Shown here: one piece after another, positions 26,630-34,448 of the stretch
Layout: every line of letters begins with the position of its first letter
Position numbering within the stretch: position 1 is the stretch's first letter
Source of the DNA: a virus
Reading direction: 5' to 3' (one strand)
IMG/VR virus record: IMGVR_UViG_3300034072_000779
Span: 1 to 45,516 of that record
DNA length: 45,516 nt
Made by a program: the position numbers and the translations under genes
Notes under the pieces: generated by a model
The model's input: the letters and a program-made list of their open reading frames with translations, nothing else
What the model was told of the DNA's origin: nothing
Database searches by the model: none

Positions 26630-27129
26630 CGGTGCTTCTCCAAGTAAGCCGCAGCTTTGCGTAGAAGCGCTGGATCGTCCCTGAACTTCCCAAGAGCCGT
26701 GTTGCACGTCTGACACAGAATGCCTCGTGGCGCGCCCGTGCGATGGCAGTGGTCCGCGTGCACCTGCTGCTGTTTTAACTGACCGAGGTGCGCGAGGCAT
26801 ATAGCACAGCGGTGTCTTTGCTGCCGGAGCGCGGCCGCGAACTTGTCCGCAGAAAACCCCGTAGACTTCTCGCGTCTGCGTTCGGCCAACCGGTTGCGGT
26901 TACGTTCTTTATATTCGCGCTGCTTCTGCATTAGCACATCTCGGTTCTCAGCGTAGTACCTTCTGTTCGCTGCGATCGCTTTCTCACGGTTCGCCTTGTG
27001 GTAAACCTTTTGGGCCGATCGGACGCATGTTTTGCATATCGTGGTTCTGCCGTCCCTCGTCGCGCAGTTACGGTGGAAACCGGTCAATAGAAAACGCTTG
27101 TCGCATCTGTTGCACTTTTTGGTAATCAC
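26626..27129 (-). CDS. Endonuclease VII-type HNH nuclease
   Basis: 167 aa. N-terminal Cys motif (CNRC ... CKTC, residues 6-35) as in many phage HNH proteins, a charged helical linker of repeated Arg/Asn/Glu residues, and a C-terminal endonuclease VII domain: CAIC, HADHCHRTGAPRGILCQTCNTALGKFRDD. The DHCH residues are the catalytic core and the four Cys bind zinc. Either a Holliday-junction resolvase that debranches DNA before packaging, as T4 gp49, or a free-standing homing endonuclease. Its DNA is AT-richer than the flanking helicase gene, which favours recent acquisition. Confidence 0.88.
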   Translation of the reverse strand: MITKKCNRCDKRFLLTGFHRNCATRDGRTTICKTCVRSAQKVYHKANREKAIAANRRYYAENRDVLMQKQREYKERNRNRLAERRREKSTGFSADKFAAALRQQRHRCAICLAHLGQLKQQQVHADHCHRTGAPRGILCQTCNTALGKFRDDPALLRKAAAYLEKHR

Positions 27130-28574
27130 GCGTAGCCCCTTCGTTTCATCGCTTCAAGCAGCACCTCTTGCACCTCGCGCTTGGACTCGATGCGGTCGAG
27201 CACTACTTCATCAACGGTGTCTCGTGCCAGGATTCGATACACCCACACGTTACGATCGTGCCCGGCCTGCTTCTGCCGCATCGGGCCTATCCGCTCGAGG
27301 ATTTGCTGGTGCTCCTCGAGGTTCCAGTTGACGCTGAAGTAGACAAGGATGTTGCCGCCGTCTTGAAGGTTAAGACCGTGGCCTGCCGATGCAGGATGTG
27401 CAAAGAGGATCGGAACCTTCCCGGCGTTCCAGTCTCGAATTGTTGCTGGATCAGCATCCAGTTGCCGACCTTTAGGAAACGCTCTCTGTAACCGGGCCAG
27501 GTCACTTTTGAAATGGTAGGCCACCAGAACGGGGGCGCCGTTCGCCTCCGCCACCACAGATTCGAGCGCTTGTATCTTCTCATCGTGCACCTCTTTCCAG
27601 TTGCCCTTGTCATCGGTATAGACGGCACCGTTCGCAAACTGCAAACACTTCATCGTACGGGCCGCTGCGTTGAACGCCTCGATGTCGTGCTCTTCCAACT
27701 GCGTGAACATCTCTTTCTCCATCTCGCGGTACTTCACGCGAACCGCGGCCGGCAAGTCGACGTACACGTTGCGCACGATCGGCTCGTCGAGATCGAACCA
27801 GTCCTTCGCGTCGACCGTCAGACACAGGTCGCGCAGCCTGTCGTGGATTTCCTGTTCAGCAAACGGGAGCAGCTTCTGCGACACTGCGTACCGCTGGTCC
27901 GGGTCGGCGTTGGGGTCGCGAACGTAAGCGAACCAGCGTTGCTCGAAAGCGCTGAAAGTTCGGCCCAGCCGCTGACCTGCGTCGAGGAACCACAACTGCC
28001 CCCACAGGTCAATCAGACTGTTCGGGGCTGGCGTTCCGGTTAGTTGGATGAACCGCTTGATCTTGGTGTGCGCGACTCTGCCTAGAGCTTTCGCCCGAAC
28101 GCCGCCCCCGGCCGTGCCTTTCGGCGTGCCGTCCTTCTTGTAACCCCCCAGCCGAAACGACTTCAACCGCGTGGCCTCGTCAGCGACGAAAGTCTTGAAA
28201 GGCCAGCGCTCGCCGAAGTGCTCGACCAGCCACGGGATGTTCTCGTAGTTCACCGTGAACACGTTCGCGTCGTGGCGCAACGCGAGTCGCCGCTCATCAA
28301 CACCGCCGACGATCGGCATGACGTTGACGTTCGTCAGGTGCGACCACTTGCGCGCTTCCTCCGGCCACGTCGTGCGGGCCACGCGCAGCGGTGCGGCGAT
28401 CAGCGCCGGGTAGACGTCCTCGACCATGCTCAGGTCTTCGAGCGCGGTGAGCGTGCTCACGGTCTTGCCCATACCCATGCCAGCCCAGGCAGCGCAACGT
28501 GGCAGCGCGTGGAGGTGCTCACGGATCAACTGCTGGTAGGGGTGCGGGGTGAAGTCTTTACGCGAGGAGGTCAT
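27126..28574 (-). CDS. SNF2-family DNA helicase/translocase
   Basis: 482 aa. Walker A GMGMGKT at residues 32-38 after the PYQQ Q-motif-like region, a DEAT box (FVADEATRLKS) near 140, a TGTPAPNSLIDLWGQLWFLD motif III segment, and a C-terminal helicase domain with HPASAGHGLNLQDGGN and QILERIGPMRQ (motifs V and VI; here ERIGPMRQ where QxxGRxxR is usual). Single polypeptide of the phage SNF2 type, thought to remodel DNA or replication forks. Overlaps the VRR-NUC gene upstream by 17 bp, a pairing seen in many phages. Confidence 0.92.
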   Translation of the reverse strand: MTSSRKDFTPHPYQQLIREHLHALPRCAAWAGMGMGKTVSTLTALEDLSMVEDVYPALIAAPLRVARTTWPEEARKWSHLTNVNVMPIVGGVDERRLALRHDANVFTVNYENIPWLVEHFGERWPFKTFVADEATRLKSFRLGGYKKDGTPKGTAGGGVRAKALGRVAHTKIKRFIQLTGTPAPNSLIDLWGQLWFLDAGQRLGRTFSAFEQRWFAYVRDPNADPDQRYAVSQKLLPFAEQEIHDRLRDLCLTVDAKDWFDLDEPIVRNVYVDLPAAVRVKYREMEKEMFTQLEEHDIEAFNAAARTMKCLQFANGAVYTDDKGNWKEVHDEKIQALESVVAEANGAPVLVAYHFKSDLARLQRAFPKGRQLDADPATIRDWNAGKVPILFAHPASAGHGLNLQDGGNILVYFSVNWNLEEHQQILERIGPMRQKQAGHDRNVWVYRILARDTVDEVVLDRIESKREVQEVLLEAMKRRGYA

Positions 28575-28881
28575 CGACGCCTTTCAATGAATCGATCACC
28601 TCAACCCGCTGCCCCATGCGCCGCATCCGCTCGTGCTCGCGCAACTGACCGGGCCGCGGCTTCTCGCCTGGCGCTTTGAGTTCGACCCAAATCACCGGCT
28701 GGTGAAGGGGGTAGCCGAGGGGCATCTCGGTCCCGCGGGTCGTCTCCACGCAGCCGTTAGTTGGCAGCATCACCACGCGATCCGGGGCGTGCGCACGGCC
28801 AAGCCACTTGACCTTGCGCACCTCGCCGCCAAGCTCTTTGACGCGCTTCACGAGGTAGCGCTCGATGTCGCGTTCTCTCAC
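28558..28881 (-). CDS. VRR-NUC domain nuclease
   Basis: 107 aa. Starts MRERDIERYLVKRVKELGGEVRKVKWLGRAHAPDRVV, then WVELKAPGEKPRPGQLREHERMR; the D of PDRV and the ExK of VELK are the PD-(D/E)XK catalytic residues of stand-alone VRR-NUC proteins. Such single-domain nucleases act on branched DNA structures. Partner gene of the SNF2-type helicase, with overlapping reading frames. Confidence 0.92.
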   Translation of the reverse strand: MRERDIERYLVKRVKELGGEVRKVKWLGRAHAPDRVVMLPTNGCVETTRGTEMPLGYPLHQPVIWVELKAPGEKPRPGQLREHERMRRMGQRVEVIDSLKGVDDLLA

Positions 28882-29210
28882 TTGTTCTGCTCCTTAAACG
28901 CGGCGAGGGCTTCAAATACTTTGGTCGTTGCCTGCTCGGTGTGATACCGGCCCTTACAATCGCGCATGTTCTCCGCCGCCTCCATCAGCCGGATAAAGTC
29001 TTGGGCGTGGTTGCGGAGGTAAGCGATTAGCTCGGCGTCGTCTTTGGGTTCTTTGTAGCGAGTTCCGTTCACTTTCGGCGCATCTGTATCAATATAGACA
29101 TCACCAAGCCATGCCAAGGCATGACCATCAGGCTTATCCATTGAACCTACATACCAGACGCCTTCCGTCGCCTTCGCCAATAGCGCGGACAGCTTATCTA
29201 TGAAGTTCAT
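28878..29210 (-). CDS. Hypothetical protein, Ea22-like pattern
   Basis: 110 aa. The arrangement LSALLAKATEGVWYVG ... DDAELIAYLRNHAQDFIRLMEAAENM ... EALAAFKEQ resembles the accessory Ea22-type proteins common in lambdoid and other phage early regions. No catalytic residues identified. Noticeably AT-richer than the replication genes, part of the island 28.9-29.7 kb. ATGA overlaps at both ends. Confidence 0.68.
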   Translation of the reverse strand: MNFIDKLSALLAKATEGVWYVGSMDKPDGHALAWLGDVYIDTDAPKVNGTRYKEPKDDAELIAYLRNHAQDFIRLMEAAENMRDCKGRYHTEQATTKVFEALAAFKEQNK

Positions 29211-29398
29211 TTATCGTGCCCCCATGACTGCCAGCAATAAATATTTCCAGCGACATATCCTCGGCCACCTTGCGAGTCTGTATCGAAATATTCCCAAGGC
29301 AAACCATTTTCTCGGCAAAACCCTTTGTTCCATTCCCTGCGCTCTATTGAGGATGCGAACAGACCGCCAATCAGCATAATCAGCAATACTATTTCCAT
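29207..29398 (-). CDS. Small membrane-anchored protein
   Basis: 63 aa. One N-terminal hydrophobic helix (residues 2-17) followed by a polar segment with Trp and Cys residues (FCRENGLPWEYFD ... YCWQSWGH). Could be an inner-membrane peptide with a periplasmic tail. AT-rich codon use. No family recognised. Shares one base with the previous gene's end. Confidence 0.62.
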   Translation of the reverse strand: MEIVLLIMLIGGLFASSIERREWNKGFCRENGLPWEYFDTDSQGGRGYVAGNIYCWQSWGHDK

Positions 29399-29907
29399 TA
29401 TTTCCCCTCCTGCGCGGCGCGGAGCATGGCCTCAACCTCTTGAGCAGTCGGCGCACCACAGCTAGGGAAAACCATTCGATGAGATTCCGTGTAATGCCTC
29501 AAAATCCGCAGAGTTTCCACCGGCACCATCACATGCGTCTGCGGCAGCTTCTCGGCTTCGGCGCGGAGGGCATCAACAAGCATGTCCCTAGCTTTAATTG
29601 CTTGCTTTACAGCATCGTCGTATTCCGCGTCCTGCTGACCTAATCCCATGTTAAGGGCTGTCAAGGCTTCATTTGCAGCCGCCAGCAGCATCCCCTCGCG
29701 CACGCCGGAGGGTGGGGTGGAATCTTTTGTAGGCCACGGCGTTGAGCAAACTTGGCAGCCGAGAACCAACGGCATCCCGCACTTTTCGCAGGCCGGCTCC
29801 TGCTGCGCGGTGAGGGCTTCCAGTCGGTCAGCCAGCTCCATGATCGTCTCAGCGCGCAGCGGCGTGCCGAACCGGGCGCTGTTCCTCAGTTGTTCAGGTG
29901 TAATCAT
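29398..29907 (-). CDS. Hypothetical protein with Cys pairs
   Basis: 169 aa from ATG at 29907, chosen because AAAAGGAGA lies 6 bases upstream. Begins with MITPEQLRNSARFGTPLRAETIMELADRLEAL, followed by CEKCG ... CQVC (about residues 38-53), a possible zinc knuckle, and helical segments. Looks like accessory early proteins whose length and N-terminal pattern vary between phages. Function unknown. Confidence 0.65.
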   Translation of the reverse strand: MITPEQLRNSARFGTPLRAETIMELADRLEALTAQQEPACEKCGMPLVLGCQVCSTPWPTKDSTPPSGVREGMLLAAANEALTALNMGLGQQDAEYDDAVKQAIKARDMLVDALRAEAEKLPQTHVMVPVETLRILRHYTESHRMVFPSCGAPTAQEVEAMLRAAQEGK

Positions 29908-29908
29908 C

Positions 29909-30940
29909 TCAATCTCCTTTTCTGTATCTGCTGCACTCGAACCCGGCCGCCGCGAGCGGCAGGTCAAGAGCCCAGCCAGGCGAGTCGGACATGATTTCGC
30001 GCAGCCAGTCGATGCTGAACTCAGGCCGGTCGGGCGCCTCAGTCACCAGCTCGTCGTGCACGGTCAGGATCACTTCAAAGCCGACGCCCTCTGCGTGCAC
30101 CATGCCGAACGCCAGCACGTCACGCGAACTCGCTTGCGTGATGTTCTCGAGCAGCTTGCCGCCGTAGGTCTTGATGCGCTGCCACTTGCGCGAGTACTGG
30201 TTGATACCCATGTAGGACAGCGTGCCGTCACCACCGACGCGCGGGCTGGGGTAGCACAGCAGCCGGCCGCTGGGCAGCTTGATCTTCAGCCACAGGCCGT
30301 CGACGCGGAAGCTCACGCGACGCACGTCGAACCACTGGCCGGGTGTCTCGCACACCAACTTCCACGCGTCGCGCAGTTCCTTCCAGTAACTCGAGATTGC
30401 CGGGTGCGCGCGACGCCACAAGCGCTTCAGCGCGTCGCAGCACATGAACGTCTCATCACTCAAGCCGAACGTGCTGCGCTTTTTCTTGATCATCCACTCG
30501 AGGAACCCGCGCGCTTCGGCCTTGATCTCTTCGGGGATCGCCGGCCAGGCGAGGCGGGTCATCTCATCCAAGTCAATGCGGTAGGTCGCAGCGCCCGTCA
30601 GGAACGCGCCGACACCACCCTCGTATTGCAGCATCAGTTCCATCACCTTGCCGATCTGGCGCTGCGACTTGGTGACTTCCTCGACGACGACCTTGAACGC
30701 TTCCGCGTATGCCTTCACATACAGGTCAGGGCCTTTGCGAATCGGTTCACCTTTAGCGTCGTAACCGAGGATCGTGTCGTAGTCACGGAACGCCTGCAGC
30801 TTCCAGTCTTCGCCGGCAAGCCACGCTGCCTTGCGACCTTCGATGTTCGCCAGATCACACACCACCAGCTTCTTGCCGGGCGGCGCGATGATCGTGCTGC
30901 GGATGGCGCTCGACGCCAGCTCCATGATGTCGCTGCTCAT
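29909..30940 (-). CDS. DNA polymerase family A, C-terminal (palm/fingers) part
   Basis: 343 aa. Contains motif A (VVCDLANIEGR, about residues 31-41), motif B (QIGKVMELMLQYEGGVGAF) and motif C (LTVHDELVTEAP), so all catalytic residues of the polymerase active site are in this ORF. The start ATG overlaps the stop of the N-terminal ORF (GTATGA); no clear Shine-Dalgarno precedes it, so it is probably translated by reinitiation. The exonuclease and TGR region are in the upstream ORF. The split lies between the TGR motif and motif A. It may be a natural two-subunit polymerase or the result of an indel or assembly error. Confidence 0.88.
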   Translation of the reverse strand: MSSDIMELASSAIRSTIIAPPGKKLVVCDLANIEGRKAAWLAGEDWKLQAFRDYDTILGYDAKGEPIRKGPDLYVKAYAEAFKVVVEEVTKSQRQIGKVMELMLQYEGGVGAFLTGAATYRIDLDEMTRLAWPAIPEEIKAEARGFLEWMIKKKRSTFGLSDETFMCCDALKRLWRRAHPAISSYWKELRDAWKLVCETPGQWFDVRRVSFRVDGLWLKIKLPSGRLLCYPSPRVGGDGTLSYMGINQYSRKWQRIKTYGGKLLENITQASSRDVLAFGMVHAEGVGFEVILTVHDELVTEAPDRPEFSIDWLREIMSDSPGWALDLPLAAAGFECSRYRKGD

Positions 30941-32004
30941 ACGAGGTCCGCGCAACCTGCCTTCACGGCTTCGATGAACCGGCACACCTCGTCGAAGTCA
31001 CGCGACGGGCGGGGCATGTTGCCGGGCTGCACGGTGCGGTGCGCCCAGCGGCCGGTGCGGGCGGCGCCACAGAACTGCGCCGTGCCACGCACGCGGCCGT
31101 CGCCATTCACGCTGCCGACGAACCGGCGGTACTTCGCCGTCGACGTGGTCGCCGAATCGAGCCGGAGCATGAGCAGTTCGCGCAGCTCGATCGGCAGGTC
31201 GGGGTCGTTCGCACGACGCTCGATCGTGGCGGCCGTCATGTCGGGCAGGTCGACGCCGTACTCGGCGAGGATGTGTCCGAGCAGCGCGTCGCGCTGCGTG
31301 GCTGACTGCACCGCGCCTTCGGTATGATCCTGCACGGCTGTGTTCAACCGCTTCTGCTCACGCGCCACTGCTCCGATCGCGCCCTTCGCGAACTCGACGT
31401 CGATGCACATGCCGCGGTCGTTGATCTTCTGGTCGAGGTGCCAGAGGTCCAGCTCGAAGCCGGTGTAATTCCACTCCGGCATCTTCTTGTGGACGGCGCG
31501 CATCGCCTCGACGTCGAGCCGTGCATACTCGACGAACTCGGCCCACTCCTTCGGGTGCGTGTGGCGAGTCGCGCGGCGCAGCTTCATGTTCTTCGGCCGG
31601 GGCTTGCAGAAAAGCTGCACGAGTTCCTTGCCGCGCTTCGCTTTCTGCTTGTCGTCGTCGATCTTGAAAATCTCGCCGAGCTTCTCCAGGCCGCCGGGCA
31701 GCGAGTGCGCGAGAGCCTGCGCCATCGTGCAGCGCCAGCGCTTGATCGGGATGTCGATCTTCAGGTTCCCGAGTCGCAGCGCGTTGCGGTCGAACATTGC
31801 GTTGTGCGCGGTGAGCAGGTGCGTGCCGAGGGTCAGCTCCGTGAAGATGTGCGCAGCGTGTGCGCTGGCCGTCAGGTCAAGCACCCGTGCCGGCCCGTCG
31901 TCGATCGCGTAGGCGAGCAGCATCACTTCGCAGTTCGCCGCATAGCGATAAGTCCCGACGTTGATCGGGACTTCGGAGAAGGTTTCGAGGTCCAGAAAAA
32001 TCAC
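30937..32004 (-). CDS. DNA polymerase family A, N-terminal part (3'-5' exonuclease and thumb)
   Basis: 355 aa from GTG 32004, coupled to the gene before it (GTGA). Exonuclease motifs: Exo I FLDLETFSEV (residues 3-12), Exo II HNAMFDR (about 90-96) and Exo III YARLDVEAMRAVH (about 160). The thumb region and FCGAARTGRWAHRTVQPGNMPRP (TGR motif) follow, then the ORF stops at VKAGCADLV, exactly where intact relatives continue into motif A. The downstream ORF starts in the -1 frame on the same ATGA. No X-XXY-YYZ slippery heptamer is visible at the overlap, so frameshifting is less likely than coupled translation. Confidence 0.88.
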   Translation of the reverse strand: MIFLDLETFSEVPINVGTYRYAANCEVMLLAYAIDDGPARVLDLTASAHAAHIFTELTLGTHLLTAHNAMFDRNALRLGNLKIDIPIKRWRCTMAQALAHSLPGGLEKLGEIFKIDDDKQKAKRGKELVQLFCKPRPKNMKLRRATRHTHPKEWAEFVEYARLDVEAMRAVHKKMPEWNYTGFELDLWHLDQKINDRGMCIDVEFAKGAIGAVAREQKRLNTAVQDHTEGAVQSATQRDALLGHILAEYGVDLPDMTAATIERRANDPDLPIELRELLMLRLDSATTSTAKYRRFVGSVNGDGRVRGTAQFCGAARTGRWAHRTVQPGNMPRPSRDFDEVCRFIEAVKAGCADLV

Positions 32005-32141
32005 AGCGTGTTCCGCTGACCGCTCGGCGTCAGTTGCGCGCTGCCGTTCTGCAGCCGCCTCAGTAGCTCGGCGAGTATTAAAGGCGTAGGGTTGGTCTCG
32101 ACCTGCTTCTGCAGTTCTTCGTTCGTCAAGTGCCGATACAT
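32001..32141 (-). CDS. Small hypothetical protein before DNA polymerase
   Basis: 46 aa from ATG 32141, which has a good AAGGAG 6 bases upstream. An in-frame ATG at 32240 would give 79 aa but has no ribosome site. The peptide MYRHLTNEELQKQVET...LAELLRRLQN is helical. Its stop overlaps the polymerase GTG, so it may serve mainly to couple translation of the polymerase. Unknown family. Confidence 0.6.
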   Translation of the reverse strand: MYRHLTNEELQKQVETNPTPLILAELLRRLQNGSAQLTPSGQRNTL

Positions 32142-32335
32142 CTCCGTCTCCTTGGGTAAGTAGCTATTGCCAGCTTCACGACTCATTCCGTTTAAGGAGC
32201 CCATCGTGTTGACTTCTGCATCGCTGAATGTCTTGCGCATGTGCGCCGGGTGGCAGCGATGGTAAGCAGCGTGGCCTTCGTCCCAGGTAGCAACCCCGAG
32301 TGGTAGGATCGGGCTCCCCCGTTCAGCAGGTGTTC

Positions 32336-32432
32336 GCTCTTCGGTGAGGGTGGTGCGGCTGGTTTCTGTCAGTGGGTAGGCGGACCTAACCGCCCCACAC
32401 CGCCCTCACCGAAGAGCCCTGCACGCAGGGCT
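32336..32432 (-). other. Long imperfect inverted repeat with adjoining hairpin
   Basis: Arms 32336-32358 and 32395-32417 (23 nt each, 21 complementary; the outer 15 are perfect). The 36-nt loop holds an inner GGCGG / CCGCC hairpin. A second palindrome, AGCCCTGC-AC-GCAGGGCT (32415-32432), overlaps the base of the right arm. The region lies in the untranslated gap between the ssDNA-binding protein gene and the small gene before DNA polymerase. On the leftward transcript it would fold into a stable structure. No T run follows on either strand, so it is not a classical terminator. Candidates: structured RNA/attenuator, processing site, or replication origin. Confidence 0.72.
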
Positions 32433-32440
32433 ACCCGTGT

Positions 32441-33007
32441 TTACGCCAGGCTCTCCTCCTGCTCGACGCCCAAGTCCTCGAAGGCGTCAGCGCTGACCGG
32501 CGCACCGCTGCCGAACGCGTCACCGTCCTTGACGAACTGCACGGCCTTCAGCTCGGCATTGACGCGCTTGCCGTTGCTGTTGTCCTGCGCCCACACCTCG
32601 ATGACGGCGTTGACGTAGCAGCCGGCGTAGGGCTTGCCGTCCTGCTCGGTCAGCGGCTGCTTGACGCGGTCGACGACGAGCACGCGGCCCTTGTCCTCGC
32701 GCCGGCTGGCGTTCAGGCTGTACATGTCCTGGAAGCCGTCGTAGACGTCGCCCTCGGCACTCTTGAGCGGCTTCAGCTTGTAGCCGATGTCGCCCTTCTC
32801 GCGGATCGTCGACAGGATGCCGGCGGCCTTCGCGCCCCACTTTTCCTTCGCGACAGCTTCAATCGCCGCCGTCAGGGCCTTGTGGTTCTCGGACTTCGGA
32901 TCGATCGGGAACGCAGCCGAGTAGTACTTGCTGTCGCCGTTGCCGACGGCTTTGGCTTCCCACAGCTTCGGGAACGCGAGGCGCACTTCTTTCAAAGTCA
33001 CTTGCAT
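32441..33007 (-). CDS. ssDNA-binding protein, Enc34/DUF2815 type
   Basis: 188 aa. Starts MQVTLKEVRLAFPKLWEAKAV; further segments KYYSAAFPID, WGAKAAGILSTIREKGDIGYKLKPLKSAEGDVYDGFQDMYSLNASR and YAGCYVNAVIEVWAQDN are characteristic of this phage OB-fold family. The C-terminus is acidic (EDLGVEQEESLA), as in other SSBs, for protein contacts. ATG 33007 chosen with AGAAGGAG upstream. Next to the DUF2800 nuclease, its usual partner, and upstream of DNA polymerase. Confidence 0.92.
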   Translation of the reverse strand: MQVTLKEVRLAFPKLWEAKAVGNGDSKYYSAAFPIDPKSENHKALTAAIEAVAKEKWGAKAAGILSTIREKGDIGYKLKPLKSAEGDVYDGFQDMYSLNASRREDKGRVLVVDRVKQPLTEQDGKPYAGCYVNAVIEVWAQDNSNGKRVNAELKAVQFVKDGDAFGSGAPVSADAFEDLGVEQEESLA

Positions 33008-33012
33008 GTTTG

Positions 33013-33222
33013 CTACTCCTTCTCGTTGTTGAATAAACCAGGGCACTCGCGCCGGGCCAGATTGATTGCGGCCTCGACTGCTTGTGTTCTTGCACGGCTC
33101 TCGCCGGGCGGGTGCTGCCTCTCGGTGCGCGCCGCGTTGATGAGCGCTTCGCGCACCATCCTCGGGAAGAGCCGCGCCACCGGCTTCGCCTTCGGGTTGG
33201 TGAAACTCGGGACGTCGATCAT
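33013..33222 (-). CDS. Small basic hypothetical protein
   Basis: 69 aa, basic (many Arg/Lys) and helical: MIDVPSFTNPKAKPVARLFPRMVREALINAARTERQ... The ATGA overlap with DUF2800 upstream and short spacing to the SSB gene place it in the recombination/replication block. Possibly a DNA-binding accessory. No family recognised. Confidence 0.65.
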   Translation of the reverse strand: MIDVPSFTNPKAKPVARLFPRMVREALINAARTERQHPPGESRARTQAVEAAINLARRECPGLFNNEKE

Positions 33223-34448
33223 GCGATCACCTCGAATGAGTCGATGACGGGTTTGACCTCGATCGCCGGGCGCTTGTCCGTTGCCGGCGCGACGCTGGGC
33301 TTCGGCTCGCTACGCGTGATGAGCGTCTCCAGCTTCTGCCACTGCTTCGGCTTGATCTCGCCAGCCTTCACGAGCTTCTCGGCCGTCGTCGGGCTGATGA
33401 GCTTCATGTCGTAGGCTTGCTCGACCTTCAGCCGCACGGTCTTGCGCAGATACTCCTCGGCCTCGGTAGCGTCCGACCACGCACGCGCACCGGCACGGCC
33501 CTGCACCAGCTTGTAGCCGGGCACCGGGGTGCCGGCCAGCAGTCGGCGTTCGACCTCGGCGCGCACGGCCTTGCACCAGTCTTCGATCAGGTCGATCGCG
33601 GCCATCTTGCGGGCGAGGTCGGCGTCGTCCTTGCTGCCGACTTCGAGGTCGGTCACGTCGAGGTTATCGAGGCTCGCGCCGACGTCCTGCTCGACCTTCG
33701 CGGACAGCGCAGGGCAGGTCGCTTTCGCCTTGCAGAAGCGGCACTGCTTCTCGCCGGGGTTGAGGTCTGCCTGCTCTTGCGAGCACGCCCTAGCGGCTTT
33801 CTCGGCGCGCAACCCGAACTCCTGCAGCACCTCGATCGTGCAGTCCCACTCGCTCGGCGCGCTGGTGAGGCGCGGCTGGTGGATCACCATGCGCACGCGC
33901 TTGGGCTCGACGCCGAGCGGTGCCACGAGTTCGAGAGCGCCGAGCGCGTAGAGCATGAGCTGCTCGTTCTCGAACGCGTCGACCTCGACACCGCGCCCGA
34001 ACTTCAGGTCGTGCACCTGCAGCTCCTCGCCGCCGTCGGTGATGATGATCGCGTCAGCCGTGCCGGTCGCGCCTTCCTCGCCCGTGATGTGTCCGATCGG
34101 CACCTGCTGCTCGACGAGGAGGTCGACCGGGAGCAGGCCGAACTCGGGCGCCTGGCACTCGCCCGGCCCCGTGTAGGACCGGATGTTGTCGAGATACACC
34201 TGCACGCCTTCCGCCATGTCGGTTGTGACCTCGAACGTCTCGTGAGTGCTGACCTCGACGCGCCGGCCGATGTAGGCTGAAGCGGGCCTGCCTTCGGTCA
34301 GCGCCATCGCGGCCACAGCGTGCGCAGCCGTGCCTTCCTTCGAGTAGGCGTTGCTGTTGTCAGGCTTGTCGGCTTCGAGCACTACGCTGCCCGCACATCG
34401 CATCCAGCGGTGCGCGCCGGAGGGAGACAACTTTGCGTGGTAGGTCAT
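33219..34448 (-). CDS. DUF2800 protein, Cas4/RecB-like nuclease
   Basis: 409 aa, full length for the family. N-terminal SPSGAHRWMRCAGSVVLE and SKEGTAAHAVAAMAL are the CRISPR-Cas4/RecB-nuclease-like opening; GTADAIII...VHDLKFGRGVEVDAFEN gives the D and the xxK of the PD-(D/E)XK core. A Cys cluster, CRFCKAKATCPAL near residue 240, with the early Cys at 18, could bind an iron-sulfur cluster or zinc. Predicted ssDNA exonuclease for recombination. It commonly pairs with the Enc34-type SSB, as here. Confidence 0.92.
   Translation of the reverse strand: MTYHAKLSPSGAHRWMRCAGSVVLEADKPDNSNAYSKEGTAAHAVAAMALTEGRPASAYIGRRVEVSTHETFEVTTDMAEGVQVYLDNIRSYTGPGECQAPEFGLLPVDLLVEQQVPIGHITGEEGATGTADAIIITDGGEELQVHDLKFGRGVEVDAFENEQLMLYALGALELVAPLGVEPKRVRMVIHQPRLTSAPSEWDCTIEVLQEFGLRAEKAARACSQEQADLNPGEKQCRFCKAKATCPALSAKVEQDVGASLDNLDVTDLEVGSKDDADLARKMAAIDLIEDWCKAVRAEVERRLLAGTPVPGYKLVQGRAGARAWSDATEAEEYLRKTVRLKVEQAYDMKLISPTTAEKLVKAGEIKPKQWQKLETLITRSEPKPSVAPATDKRPAIEVKPVIDSFEVIA

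Noticed and set aside
29648-31327. 559-codon + strand frame opposite DNA polymerase
   Set aside because: Shadow of the polymerase genes, which carry clear exonuclease and polymerase motifs on the - strand.
33417-34280. 287-codon + strand frame opposite DUF2800
   Set aside because: Shadow of the DUF2800 nuclease gene.
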